A stretch of DNA of 64,000 nt from Ignavibacteriales bacterium (GTDB taxonomy: Bacteria > Bacteroidota > Ignavibacteria > UBA10030), in contig JAPLFR010000007.1 of the NCBI GenBank assembly GCA_026390575.1, forward strand, positions 124,001 to 188,000, read 5' to 3'. The notes below the pieces were generated by a model that was not told the origin of the DNA, did not search any database, and saw only the letters and a program-made list of their open reading frames with translations. The position numbers were made by a program, and so were the translations under genes. Below, in pieces: positions 28,601-37,135 of the stretch. Numbering within the stretch: position 1 is the stretch's first letter; the number at the start of each line of letters is the position of its first letter.

Positions 28601-29111
28601 ACTCAGTCTGTGTGATACGGTGATGGATGAAATACCAAATACCATAGAAGCAGCATGTTTATTGTATAACAAAGGTAAAATACTTGAAACACTTAAAAAT
28701 GATAGTACGAACGCTGAGAAAATATATAACAAATTAATAGAACAATATCCGAATTCTATGTACGCATTTTTGATTAATGAATCATTAGGAAAAGAAACAA
28801 ATCCACAAAAGTCCGAGGATGTTCAAAAAATAGACAAATATGAATTAAACAATTATCCCAATCCTTTTAACCCATCGACTGTCATTAGCTATCAATTACC
28901 GGAACCAGGCCGAGTCAGTTTAATGGTCTTTGATCTACTTGGCCGGGAAGTTGCGACATTAGCGGATGAAATGAAGGGAATGGGCTCTTACTCGGCAACT
29001 TTTGACGGCTCAAAACTTTCCAGCGGTTTGTACTTCGTCCGGCTTACAGTGCAACCTGCAGACGGTTCGACGCCATTTACAAAGACAATGAAGATGCTGA
29101 TGACGAAATAA
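25662..29111 (+). CDS. T9SS-secreted beta-helix protein, 1149 aa
   Basis: A large secreted protein. A signal peptide (1-27, LMGQ) is followed by a pectate-lyase-like right-handed beta-helix: a PF12708-like opening with FGANGNGVADNTQPLSDAL at about 62-80, then many NxIxGN-type rungs to about residue 400. A second repetitive helix region runs from about 640 to 800. A helical segment rich in Lys and Glu (about 840-1060) resembles tetratricopeptide units. The C terminus is a type A T9SS sorting domain with NNYPNPFNPSTV, DLLGREVATL and SGLYFVRL. A GAGGGGG ribosome site precedes it. It probably binds or cleaves a polysaccharide at the cell surface; no catalytic residues can be named with confidence. 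Confidence 0.85.
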   Translation: MGKTNIHLLCLVTILILLFESNTLMGQFIVPSNRLGNWTSVGYSSAQRTIPRHFDNNFDMKTMFGANGNGVADNTQPLSDALTHCRNSNLSSAVLIFPPGTYRFNSQILLNGLTNIRRTDGSTIRIVLHGYGSNLTTFKFDSYNIAGSMIQINSANGVGIENLSLIRDNNYVHNPAGMDQHYIAFSSSTSCWVYGVEAVKAVTHHVNISGGNNIVIKGCYFHEADDYGVGGRGYGVNISYDANNCLVEDNIFRYLRHSIAFQFGAYNNVAGYNFIRDGHATDGDGDYIETGITCHGSGNGGNLIEGNIVDLLGADNVNGLGGNDNTFFRNRVDKYFRLGNHRTTNKFESNYVNIIGNHLEENYAHFTPEYGDGVLCHATALEIYAEIRERSPVNHATYINWVEGLFGGPPSASEEEFFLPDISYYYPNDVNSRPSFLNVSGVSWPPIGPHLVGQTNVPLLSQSNAAEKRWLGSSILTVAADPLIYNITLSPAQLEGGGSVNRSYKIDGINVLYTSYNGQGYTTVEAVSSYNDFKKWSDESTENPRTLVADLNSYAIFESPVASGILQQNTRWNIAKTLTGDVYVPWPITLTIASNVTIDFGTHIIVSTGGTIVDQSGTVICAYLTQSNVLIGLFPTIQSAVNYSSSGQTVELQARTHNESFSLNSKSGITISGAGINNTTINGPVTFNSSQNCTMTDLTVANNISLNYGNNYNYLNNLKILGNIQPNMGSYSNMTNVDLTAPNSVGIMPGYSHVEVHYSPIQNRSVAGIYATWVNMSVFNSMLCTNGPLFNRLDVVSNNSPDINLHCCWFSNPDPGSTVSGSYIHWDWWSGCGLYKEAAASDNALSYKIKELPSALEGLSEEKKNAGKDDYKKVMESHRALFDKIRGENNGKLIEFKQYEKELTGIISQFKDIMKKYPGSVSSVQSLQEVISYCRLLQDKQSAKQVLSNLLADKKYEKVYSHIKLLSIPLYIDDQNYDGALSLCDTVMDEIPNTIEAACLLYNKGKILETLKNDSTNAEKIYNKLIEQYPNSMYAFLINESLGKETNPQKSEDVQKIDKYELNNYPNPFNPSTVISYQLPEPGRVSLMVFDLLGREVATLADEMKGMGSYSATFDGSKLSSGLYFVRLTVQPADGSTPFTKTMKMLMTK

Positions 29112-29178
29112 CGCCAGTTGTTTCGTCAGAAATCTCGTGCTTTAAGCGTGGTTGATGACAAAGTAATACTTCGTGTTT

Positions 29179-29211
29179 AGATGGAGTCCACAGAGAAAGT
29201 GGACTCCATCT
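29179..29211. repeat. 13-bp palindrome after the beta-helix gene
   Basis: A perfect 13-bp stem (AGATGGAGTCCAC / GTGGACTCCATCT) with a 7-base loop. No T run follows, so it resembles the other palindromic repeats more than a classical terminator, though it could still stop RNA polymerase after the long gene. Confidence 0.6.
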
Positions 29212-29362
29212 GATTCATAGTTTCTCATTCCCATTCTTGTAAATAGATTGTTTTAACGTTTATTTTAACTTTCCCTCTTGCCTTTGATTCAAGTCTGAAT
29301 TACTTTATTCTGAAGAGGCAATACACCAGACAACGAATGGACAATCAACAGTTCGCATACAA

Positions 29363-29977
29363 ATGAATCTCACAAAAACTGAGTTACAGGTTTTTACCAG
29401 ACTGAAGACACCGTTCAAGATTCAGGAGTTTCTCGATTCTCTTCCTTACAGCGACGAGCAACGGTACCGGTGTACGCGAAGCGTCTTGCAGGATCGCAAA
29501 GCGCATTGTTACGATGGCGCAGTCTTTGCCGCCGCTGCGTTGCGCATGATCGGTTATCCGCCATTGCTTGTCAATATGCTGTCGAATGAGCGGGATGACG
29601 ACCACATTCTTGCTATATTCCGCCGGAAGGATCGTTGGGGTGCTGTCGCAAAATCCAATTTTTCAGGACTGCGATTCCGTGAACCGGTGTACCGCGGATT
29701 GCGTGAATTGATTATGTCGTATTTTGAATTTTATTATAATATCGCCGGGCAGAAAACACTTGTCGGCTATACAGCTCCTCTCAATCTCAATCGCTTTGAT
29801 AAACTCGGCTGGCTTGTGAACGACAAAGCAATGGATGCGATAGGATTAGAACTGGACAATCATCGTAAATATACTATTATTACTGCAGCAATGGCGCGGC
29901 AACTTTCTGTTGTTGATAAACGTTCTTATGAAGCCGGGTTGCTTGGCGCAAATCATAAAGGACTCTTTCAACCATAA
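29363..29977 (+). CDS. Transglutaminase/papain-like fold protein, uncharacterised
   Basis: A 204-residue cytosolic protein I cannot place in a named family. The arrangement of HCYDGAVFAAAALR (Cys49 at the start of a helix), DDDHILAIFRR (His81 at the start of a strand) and GAVAKSNFSG (Asn99) matches the Cys-His-Asp/Asn order of transglutaminase-like cysteine enzymes. No signal peptide is present. It leads a plus-strand run with a DinB-like gene 17 bases further on. The active-site reading is an inference from motif order. Confidence 0.65.
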   Translation: MNLTKTELQVFTRLKTPFKIQEFLDSLPYSDEQRYRCTRSVLQDRKAHCYDGAVFAAAALRMIGYPPLLVNMLSNERDDDHILAIFRRKDRWGAVAKSNFSGLRFREPVYRGLRELIMSYFEFYYNIAGQKTLVGYTAPLNLNRFDKLGWLVNDKAMDAIGLELDNHRKYTIITAAMARQLSVVDKRSYEAGLLGANHKGLFQP

Positions 29978-29994
29978 ACCATAAGAGGTACATT

Positions 29995-30474
29995 ATGCTT
30001 ACACCATCCGAACGAAATGAATGGATTCAGAAAATTCAACAGCTTCCACTGAAGTTAGAAACCGCTGTTCAGGGATTGAGTGATACGCAATTGAACACAT
30101 CAACAGGAGAAGGTAAATGGACCAGCCGGCAAATTGCGCATCATATTGCAGATGCAAACATCAATGCCTACTCGCGGATGAAACTCATTGTTACTGAAGA
30201 AAAACCAATACTGAAACCATACAATCAAGATCAATGGGCGTCGCTTGCTGATTGTAAGAACGGACCGATTGAGCCGACGTTGACACTCGTGAAAGGATTG
30301 CATGAGCGATGGCTAATATTTTTGCGCTCGCTGCCAGAGCCTAGCTGGGCACGCGAAGGTATTCATCTTGAAAACGGCAAGGTCACGCTTGACGATGTTC
30401 TGAGAATTTATTCCAAGCATGGCGAAACGCACGTACAGCAAATAATTTCATTCCGCGAAAAGATGAAATGGTAG
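29995..30474 (+). CDS. DinB/YfiT-like metal-dependent protein
   Basis: A 159-residue DinB-superfamily protein of the YfiT/BstA type, a four-helix bundle with a three-histidine metal site. The site is visible as IAHHIAD (His49/His50) and KHGETHVQQI (His142, His146). Members include bacillithiol S-transferases and putative hydrolases. AGAGGT precedes the ATG. The reaction is unknown; thiol transfer to xenobiotics is the best-studied activity of the group. Confidence 0.85.
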   Translation: MLTPSERNEWIQKIQQLPLKLETAVQGLSDTQLNTSTGEGKWTSRQIAHHIADANINAYSRMKLIVTEEKPILKPYNQDQWASLADCKNGPIEPTLTLVKGLHERWLIFLRSLPEPSWAREGIHLENGKVTLDDVLRIYSKHGETHVQQIISFREKMKW

Positions 30475-30484
30475 AGGAATAGCA

Positions 30485-30835
30485 ATGAATCATGCTTGGA
30501 TTAAATCATTCCCTGCCGCTATCACCGTGTGCGACATCAATGGAATCATTCTCGAAATGAACGACAAGGCAATCGATTCGTTTCAAGAGGATGGCGGCGA
30601 GAAACTCATCGGCACAAATTTGTTGAATTGCCATCCCGAACCGGCGCGTTCACAATTAGAAGAAATGCTCAGGACACAACGACAAAATTCCTATACGATT
30701 GAAAAATGCGGCGTGAAGAAACTTATATTTCAAACGCCATGGTACGACAATGAAAAATATTCCGGGTTTGTTGAAATAAGCCTGCCTATTCCATTTATTA
30801 TGCCGCATTTTATTCGAATGGAAGAGAAGGGATAA
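30485..30835 (+). CDS. Stand-alone PAS-domain protein
   Basis: A 116-residue protein consisting of a single PAS domain: AITVCDINGIILEMNDKAID at residues 12-31, then LIGTNLLNCHPEPA (about 46-59) and the closing strand GFVEISLPIP. No output domain is attached. PAS units of this 'NCHPEPAR' type often bind haem or other small ligands. It sits 5 bases before a bacteriohaemerythrin gene and 10 bases after the DinB-like gene with its own GAGGAA site, so it is probably part of an oxygen or NO-related operon. Confidence 0.82.
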   Translation: MNHAWIKSFPAAITVCDINGIILEMNDKAIDSFQEDGGEKLIGTNLLNCHPEPARSQLEEMLRTQRQNSYTIEKCGVKKLIFQTPWYDNEKYSGFVEISLPIPFIMPHFIRMEEKG

Positions 30836-30840
30836 CAACT

Positions 30841-31248
30841 ATGCCGTTCTTAGAATGGAAAGATACATACAACATCGGCGTGAAAGAAATCGATAATCAG
30901 CACCGCGGGTTATTTGATATCATCAGCAAATTGTATAATGCAGGATTGTATGAACCTGACGGAAAATATTTCTTTTTAACGCTGAGTAAATTTGTGGAAT
31001 ACGCACAGGTACACTTTTCCACCGAGGAACGGTATATGCGAGAAGCGCAGTACCCGAAGTTTGCTGAGCATCAGCGTGAACATGAACTCTTTATTGCACA
31101 CGTATCTCAGTTACTGCAGAATATTGAGAAAAAGGAACCCGCTATCGAGAACAAGACACTTGATTTTTTAAAGGATTGGTACCTCGCACATATTTTGGGT
31201 ACCGATCGCGAGCTCGAAAAACCGTTTCAGGCAAAGGGATTCAAATAA
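30841..31248 (+). CDS. Bacteriohaemerythrin, copy 1
   Basis: A 135-residue single-domain haemerythrin that binds O2 at a di-iron centre. All seven expected ligands are present: His21 (DNQHRGL), His58 and Glu62 (HFSTEE), His77 and His81 (HQREHE), His117 and Asp122 (HILGTD). The family stores, senses or delivers oxygen to membrane enzymes and may scavenge NO. It is tandem with a second copy 15 bases downstream. Confidence 0.95.
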   Translation: MPFLEWKDTYNIGVKEIDNQHRGLFDIISKLYNAGLYEPDGKYFFLTLSKFVEYAQVHFSTEERYMREAQYPKFAEHQREHELFIAHVSQLLQNIEKKEPAIENKTLDFLKDWYLAHILGTDRELEKPFQAKGFK

Positions 31249-31263
31249 TAGAACAAGCTGAAC

Positions 31264-31674
31264 ATGTATACACCAATAAAATGGCAGGACGAATACAGTG
31301 TCGGAGTGAAAGAACTTGATGCTCAGCATCAAAACTTGTTAAACATCATAAATACGTTACTCATAGGACAACAGGACGAATACAACGCCATCAAGATGTC
31401 CGAAATGATTTCATCATTGATTCATCACGCCTATGTGCACTTCGCAACTGAAGAACGATATCTTGCGCAGTCGAATTTTCCTGATATCAAAACACATGTA
31501 CTTGAGCATGTCGGTTTCATCATGAAGACATTAGAGCTGTCACTCAAGGTAAAAGAAGGAACAAATGATAATAGACTGGAACTTCTCCGATATTTAAAAG
31601 GATGGTATTCTTCCCATGTTCTGGGCAGTGACCGGCTCCTGATCCCATACATTACAACAGAGAGGATCAAATAG
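31264..31674 (+). CDS. Bacteriohaemerythrin, copy 2
   Basis: A 136-residue paralog of the preceding gene, again with the complete iron-ligand set: His22, His59, Glu63, His78, His82, His118 and Asp123. Outside the ligands the two copies differ considerably, for example in the loop between helices A and B, so the duplication is old or one was acquired separately. No strong ribosome site is visible, which suggests coupling to copy 1. Confidence 0.94.
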   Translation: MYTPIKWQDEYSVGVKELDAQHQNLLNIINTLLIGQQDEYNAIKMSEMISSLIHHAYVHFATEERYLAQSNFPDIKTHVLEHVGFIMKTLELSLKVKEGTNDNRLELLRYLKGWYSSHVLGSDRLLIPYITTERIK

Positions 31675-31723
31675 CGGATCTCGCATGAATTATTAAATTT
31701 TCATAACTTACGAAGGAAGCATA

Positions 31724-32086
31724 ATGGCGACGAAGCTAGATGATTTCCGTACATACCGTACAAACATGAACGACCGTATCGCTCACATTGATCATATTGG
31801 AATTAAAAGGTTTTTTAATCTGGATAGTGCCGCATATAAAGGTGCTGCATTAGATGCCAAAACGAAAGAACTGCTTGGTTTGGTTGCATCCGCTGTTCTT
31901 CGATGCAACGATTGCATCGATTATCATCTCATTCAATGTATTGATGCCGGATGGAACGATGAGGAATTATACGACGCATTGAATGTTGCGCTTATCGTGG
32001 GCGGAAGTATTTTTATTCCGCACCTGCGCCACGCAGTGGAGACCATCGACACCTTGCGCGCAGAACAAAGACCCATTGAAGTTTGA
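31724..32086 (+). CDS. Carboxymuconolactone decarboxylase/AhpD-like protein
   Basis: A 120-residue AhpD-fold protein with the redox motif C61-N-D-C64 followed by IDYH68, as in alkylhydroperoxidase-like members. The family includes peroxiredoxin-reducing AhpD and true decarboxylases; the CxxC-x3-H arrangement favours thiol redox work. GAAGGAAG precedes the ATG. Its position after two haemerythrins suggests an oxygen or oxidative stress context. Confidence 0.88.
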   Translation: MATKLDDFRTYRTNMNDRIAHIDHIGIKRFFNLDSAAYKGAALDAKTKELLGLVASAVLRCNDCIDYHLIQCIDAGWNDEELYDALNVALIVGGSIFIPHLRHAVETIDTLRAEQRPIEV

Positions 32087-32123
32087 CGTCCCTTCACATA
32101 TATATATTGTATCGGAGGTCTCT

Positions 32124-34133
32124 ATGTCCACCATTCAACGATCCATTTCTATTGTGTTCTTGGTCTGTCTGATGAATTCTGCACTTCCCGCACAAACCGC
32201 TTCACCAGCCCAGCTCAAAGGAATAAAGCAGGTAGCTGGATTTTGGCATAAAGAAGATGGAAGTAACGAAATCTTTCAGAACTTTATTGGGTCAAATTTC
32301 GCCGGCGACTCCACAACCCACATGGCAATGTTCAACCGGTTTGAGAGCCTGATGGAGCAACTCTATGGACATATGAATGAGATCGGGCTGGCATTCCGAC
32401 AGCAATCGGATCTCGATCTCGGGACAATTTATCACTTTGATGAGATATTCGGTGCCTATGCACCCGGGGCACATATCATCGACGATTTTTTCAATAACAA
32501 ATTGGCATTCGTGGTCTTGCTGAACTTCCCGCTCACAACACTCGAAGAGCGCCTGGCGTACGGTGAACAATGGTCGCGCCAGCAATGGGCAGAAGTACGG
32601 CTTGCGCAATATTTCTCCAAACGCATTCCAGCCGAAGTTAACCAATCGGTTTCTGAGGCATCTGCGAGAGCGGAACAATATATTGCCGATTACAACATCT
32701 ATATGCACCATCTGATCGATGAAAATGGAAACCGACTTTTTCCCCCTAAGATGCGACTGCTGTCACATTGGAACTTGCGCGATGAACTCAAGTCCGATTA
32801 TTCAGATGAGAAGACCGGCCTCCAGAAACAAAATATGATCCAGCAGGTCATGGAACGGATCGTGACACAAACCATTCCGGAAGTAGTAGTGAACAATCCC
32901 AATGTCGATTGGAATCCCTTTACCAATGAAGTAAAACCTGCCACAATAAAAGATGTAGACGCGCTGGAAAAAGCTGGCGGTACGATTTCCAATACCCCCG
33001 AGCCCGATACACGCTATGCTACGCTCCTGCAGACGTTTCAGGCATCCGTAAAAGTCGATCCCTATTCTCCAAGCGCACCGACGTTAATCGCACGACGTTT
33101 TGATGAGAACCGCGAAATCCCGGAGACACGCGTGCAGGCCATGTTGGAATCAGTGTTAAGTTCACCTATGGTATCGAAGATTGCCAAGATCATTGAACAA
33201 CGTCTGGGCCGTCCGCTCGAACCCTACGACATTTGGTATAATGGTTTTCGTGCACATGGACAATACTCGGAAGCGCAATTGGATGAGATCGTGAAGAGAC
33301 GATATCCGACTGTTGATGCTTACAAAGCCGACATCCCGAACATGTTGATAAAGCTCGGCTTCAGTAAAGAACGGGCTATATATCTCGCCAATAATATCGT
33401 GGTTGATCCGGCCCGCGGTTCAGGACATGCGGCTGGAGCGGCTATGAAATCCGCGAAGGCACATTTGCGCACCCGAGTTGGCAAAGACGGAATGGATTAT
33501 AAGGGATTCAATATTGCAATTCATGAAATGGGGCATAATGTTGAACAAACACTTTCCCTAAACGATATCGATCATTATTTCCTGAATGGCGTCCCAAATA
33601 CTGCATTTACTGAGGCAATCGCGTTTATTTTTCAACGGCGTGATCTTGAATTACTAGGCCTCTCATCTCCCACAGCAGAAGATGAAGCACTTGAAGTCCT
33701 CAATGTTTTTTGGCAAATGTATGAAATATCCGGTGTCTCGTTGGTAGACATGGGAATTTGGCATTGGATGTATGCTCATCCTAAAGCAACACCTGCCGAA
33801 GTCAAGGGCGCAATAATACAGATCGCAAAGGATGTTTGGAATAAGTATTATGAACCGATCTTCAAGAAGAAAGATGTCGTGTTGCTGGCAGTCTATTCAC
33901 ATATCATCCATTCGTTTCTCTACACCCCAGACTATGCCATTGGTCATTTGATTTCCCATCAGCTTGAGGTATTTCTGAAAGGAAAACCTAAAATCGGTCC
34001 AGAGATCGAACGGATAGTCAAAGCAGGATGTATTTCTCCGGATCTTTGGATGAAGAACGCGACAGGTTCACCGATAAGTTCCGAAGCGTTGCTCGAAGCG
34101 ACTTTCAAAGCACTAAAAGATTACAGGAAGTAA
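32124..34133 (+). CDS. Exported HExxH metallopeptidase-like protein, 669 aa
   Basis: The start at ATG 32124 follows a strong CGGAGG site and gives a signal peptide (cleavage near LPAQ). The zinc motif HEMGH lies at residues 467-471, with a candidate third ligand in TEAIAF (about Glu497), an arrangement like gluzincins such as the M3 oligopeptidases. The N-terminal 450 residues are mostly helical with no recognised domain. I do not recognise a named family. It is probably a periplasmic or surface peptidase. It is the last gene of the plus-strand run before a strand switch. Confidence 0.7.
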   Translation: MSTIQRSISIVFLVCLMNSALPAQTASPAQLKGIKQVAGFWHKEDGSNEIFQNFIGSNFAGDSTTHMAMFNRFESLMEQLYGHMNEIGLAFRQQSDLDLGTIYHFDEIFGAYAPGAHIIDDFFNNKLAFVVLLNFPLTTLEERLAYGEQWSRQQWAEVRLAQYFSKRIPAEVNQSVSEASARAEQYIADYNIYMHHLIDENGNRLFPPKMRLLSHWNLRDELKSDYSDEKTGLQKQNMIQQVMERIVTQTIPEVVVNNPNVDWNPFTNEVKPATIKDVDALEKAGGTISNTPEPDTRYATLLQTFQASVKVDPYSPSAPTLIARRFDENREIPETRVQAMLESVLSSPMVSKIAKIIEQRLGRPLEPYDIWYNGFRAHGQYSEAQLDEIVKRRYPTVDAYKADIPNMLIKLGFSKERAIYLANNIVVDPARGSGHAAGAAMKSAKAHLRTRVGKDGMDYKGFNIAIHEMGHNVEQTLSLNDIDHYFLNGVPNTAFTEAIAFIFQRRDLELLGLSSPTAEDEALEVLNVFWQMYEISGVSLVDMGIWHWMYAHPKATPAEVKGAIIQIAKDVWNKYYEPIFKKKDVVLLAVYSHIIHSFLYTPDYAIGHLISHQLEVFLKGKPKIGPEIERIVKAGCISPDLWMKNATGSPISSEALLEATFKALKDYRK

Positions 34134-34246
34134 TATCCATATTGTTCCGATATTTCGCTGACGAAGAGAGATCAGGTTTGTATTTACTCTTCGCTTAATC
34201 GCCATATTTCTTATGAGACCTTGCGAAGACAGCAGATGGTAACTGC

Positions 34247-36895
34247 TCAGCTCCCCAGCCAATAGGTAAGCTTTATCATAAAAATATTATCTGCAATAGA
34301 ACTACCAAGACGATCAAACGAATTACGCATGTTGAATCCGCCATCGAGCATATTATCGTATCGGCTTTGCGTCCACACAAAAAACAAAGTTGAACCGGGC
34401 ATATACTCCCACCGCAACACTGCATTCCCACGCAATGAAACTCTATTAAAATTTGGATGATCCAAGGACATCGTCAATGGGGAACCGGCCGCGCTAAGAT
34501 ATATTTTGCGGCTTCCATCGCTGAAGGAGGAATCAGCAAACAATGACCCGTTCTGTCCAAAGACATTAAAATCAAACGACCGGGGACGCGCGAGTTCTTT
34601 GAAGTTTGTATAATCTCCACTTGCGAAGAGGGGCTGAACAAACATCTGGAAGCTTAAGGTTGGACTTAATGTCCAATTGACGCGAATTTGTGCAGACAAT
34701 TCTTTGTAATGCAAATCAGCAAATATATATCTCTTCCCATAGGTTGCCGTAGCATAGGAATCTGAAAAAACATCAACCCATTGCGCTTTATTCGAATGCA
34801 ATGTATATCCCGGTCCAATGGTAATTGACACATTCGAAGAGGGACGCATCGTAAGATACAAACTGAGGTTATGATAAAATCCATCAAAGCCTTCATACGC
34901 ATACCAGTATGCTTCTTCAATATAATCGTTGCGATTGTCTGTGTAATAATTCACACCATATTCGTATGCCGGAAGATTTAACATCAACGGGCCGCCGCGT
35001 GTTCGCCGGTTGTCAACACTTTCAAATCCATAGTCATAATACCATTCAAAAGAATGATAGTTTGGAAATTGATAATATATTTTTCCCCAAAGTCCCCGCC
35101 AGGTAAGATTTCCGCCAAAATCACTGCTGGCAAAATATGAGCCAAGTACTTCAATATCCCGATAATACGGCGTTGGGTCGTTCCATTTATACCCTGTCCC
35201 AACATGGTAATTTATAGCATCAGTCCTTGAGAGATACCCGAGATCGCCGGATTCAAAACCGGGACTCACAAAACCCAATGCCGCATTCAACATCCATCTC
35301 CCTTTCTGCTTATTCAATGTGTAGCGGCCGGCAAAGCCGCTCATCGAGGTTGCAGAACTATCTATCGAGAGATGGCTTGCATCCGGTCGTTCAAAATAGT
35401 GGGGCCATCCCTGCTGGAGATCGAGTATCCGTTCTTTTGTTCCTGCGACTCGCGAGAATACAGTCCACCCAGAAATCATATATACTTTTCCAGAATCAAA
35501 GGCAGTCCATCCATCAAACCCACCTATGAACGCATCAGAGTTCACAGCAGATCTCACACCATCATCTTTAAAAAATCTATGCACGGATGTTGCAAGCAAG
35601 CCAATTCCCTGTTTTCCATCATTAAAATCTCTCTGCACACGTGCTACTGTGTAGGAAGACAATGGCTCTACTTCCCAATCTCTTTGAATACCCGATGTAA
35701 CCACTTGCGCATATTCCCGGTTTGTGACCGCTTCAATAATTCCTACATTCCATCCGTTGAACGCTTTTCCGGTCAGCTTCGCTGCACCTAATATCCGGGT
35801 ACCGAGCGGAACATCAGCATAGTCATTTTCCGGAAGTCCCCGTTCTGGAGCGCGGCCAATCCGGCGGCTATAAAAGAGACTGGGATTAGACCAGTTGAAA
35901 GACCAATAGTTGCTGACTCCGCCCTGACCGAAAGAAAAAATATTCATGCCTTCAAGAAAAAATGGACGCTTCTCATCATAATATGTTTCCGCATCGCCTA
36001 AGTTCACAACTGCCGGATCAACTTCGACCTGGCCAAAATCTGGATTGACCGCTCCATCGAGTGTCAGATTGCTCCCCAGACCAAGTTTGAAGTCAGCACC
36101 AAAATCAGGTTTGTATTTTGAACCTGAATTGAATGGATCTCCCGATTTGTGCTGCAAGTATTCAGCGCGCCCTGTCATATACGGAGTGGCTTCAAAGCGG
36201 GAAGGAGGAGTAATATGTTCAATGCCGACAAGTTCTGCCATTCGCGACACGAATCCACTTTCGTTGCGCGGAGTATAGACAGTGTATGACTCTTCTTTCT
36301 TTCTTCCTATCTCCCGTACAAAAGCGATTCCCCATATATACTTCTCCTGTTCTTCGAAACGAAGTTGGGAAAAAGGAATTCGCATTTCAACCGACCAACC
36401 ATCCGGTAGTAAAACCGGTTTTGCTTCCCACACTCCATTCCATGAGTCATCACTCCAGTCATCATTATAAAGAGTTCCGTCTATGAGTGTGCCAGATGCA
36501 GAAACGATAAATTTATATCCATTTCGTTTATCGTGATAAGAATCGATTCCAACACCAAATCGATCGCCGCCCACATTATTATCGCGGCGTGAAAGGCGGG
36601 CAATGATAGAATCCGGATGCGAATCTTTCAGCATAGCGCCGATATACAACGCTTCGTCATCGTATGCGACCCACACTTCTGTCGGTTCGCTCACTGGTTC
36701 TCCTTGATTTGGATCTTTTTGGTAAAATTCTTTTATTCCTGGTTGTCGATAGATCGACTCAGAAAGCACTCCATCAATCTTTATGGGTTCCTTTACACGA
36801 ACAGCGGTGATTTGTTTTATAAAATCAGGCGGGTTGCCATACCCAACCACAACTCCAAGAAGGAGTGTCAGAAGAGAATATCCTAAAAGGCGCAT
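34247..36895 (-). CDS. DUF5916 protein: CBM9-like domain plus outer-membrane barrel
   Basis: An 882-residue exported protein. After a signal peptide (residues 1-20) comes a carbohydrate-binding-family-9-like domain, with VKEPIKIDGVLSESIY at about 30-45 and WVAYDDEALYIGA. The DUF5916 section follows, with GLGSNLTLDGAVNPDFGQVEVDP and YYDEKRPFFLEG, both hallmarks of the family. The C-terminal half alternates like a beta barrel and ends KLTYWLGS with a near-terminal aromatic. Many FCB and acidobacterial genomes carry these proteins; the role is unproven, though surface polysaccharide binding is often suggested. The start at MRLLGY avoids 41 non-signal residues in the longer frame. Confidence 0.86.
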   Translation of the reverse strand: MRLLGYSLLTLLLGVVVGYGNPPDFIKQITAVRVKEPIKIDGVLSESIYRQPGIKEFYQKDPNQGEPVSEPTEVWVAYDDEALYIGAMLKDSHPDSIIARLSRRDNNVGGDRFGVGIDSYHDKRNGYKFIVSASGTLIDGTLYNDDWSDDSWNGVWEAKPVLLPDGWSVEMRIPFSQLRFEEQEKYIWGIAFVREIGRKKEESYTVYTPRNESGFVSRMAELVGIEHITPPSRFEATPYMTGRAEYLQHKSGDPFNSGSKYKPDFGADFKLGLGSNLTLDGAVNPDFGQVEVDPAVVNLGDAETYYDEKRPFFLEGMNIFSFGQGGVSNYWSFNWSNPSLFYSRRIGRAPERGLPENDYADVPLGTRILGAAKLTGKAFNGWNVGIIEAVTNREYAQVVTSGIQRDWEVEPLSSYTVARVQRDFNDGKQGIGLLATSVHRFFKDDGVRSAVNSDAFIGGFDGWTAFDSGKVYMISGWTVFSRVAGTKERILDLQQGWPHYFERPDASHLSIDSSATSMSGFAGRYTLNKQKGRWMLNAALGFVSPGFESGDLGYLSRTDAINYHVGTGYKWNDPTPYYRDIEVLGSYFASSDFGGNLTWRGLWGKIYYQFPNYHSFEWYYDYGFESVDNRRTRGGPLMLNLPAYEYGVNYYTDNRNDYIEEAYWYAYEGFDGFYHNLSLYLTMRPSSNVSITIGPGYTLHSNKAQWVDVFSDSYATATYGKRYIFADLHYKELSAQIRVNWTLSPTLSFQMFVQPLFASGDYTNFKELARPRSFDFNVFGQNGSLFADSSFSDGSRKIYLSAAGSPLTMSLDHPNFNRVSLRGNAVLRWEYMPGSTLFFVWTQSRYDNMLDGGFNMRNSFDRLGSSIADNIFMIKLTYWLGS

Positions 36896-37135
36896 CGTAT
36901 ACCTACATTTTTTTTTATGATAATATATCAGACTCGTCTTTAGTCGAAAAGGTTGGGGGGGAGAATAATCGCTCGTACCTTTTCTCAACGATACAAGGGC
37001 ATACGAAACAAGGAGCATTCTTGTTGCACGCAGAGCTTCTCCCTGTCATTTTTTTTAAAGTTTCAGATTTCACTGGAAAAAGGATCAATCACATCGTTGG
37101 TCAGACTTCCTTATATCCATTTAAAGGCGGTGGGG

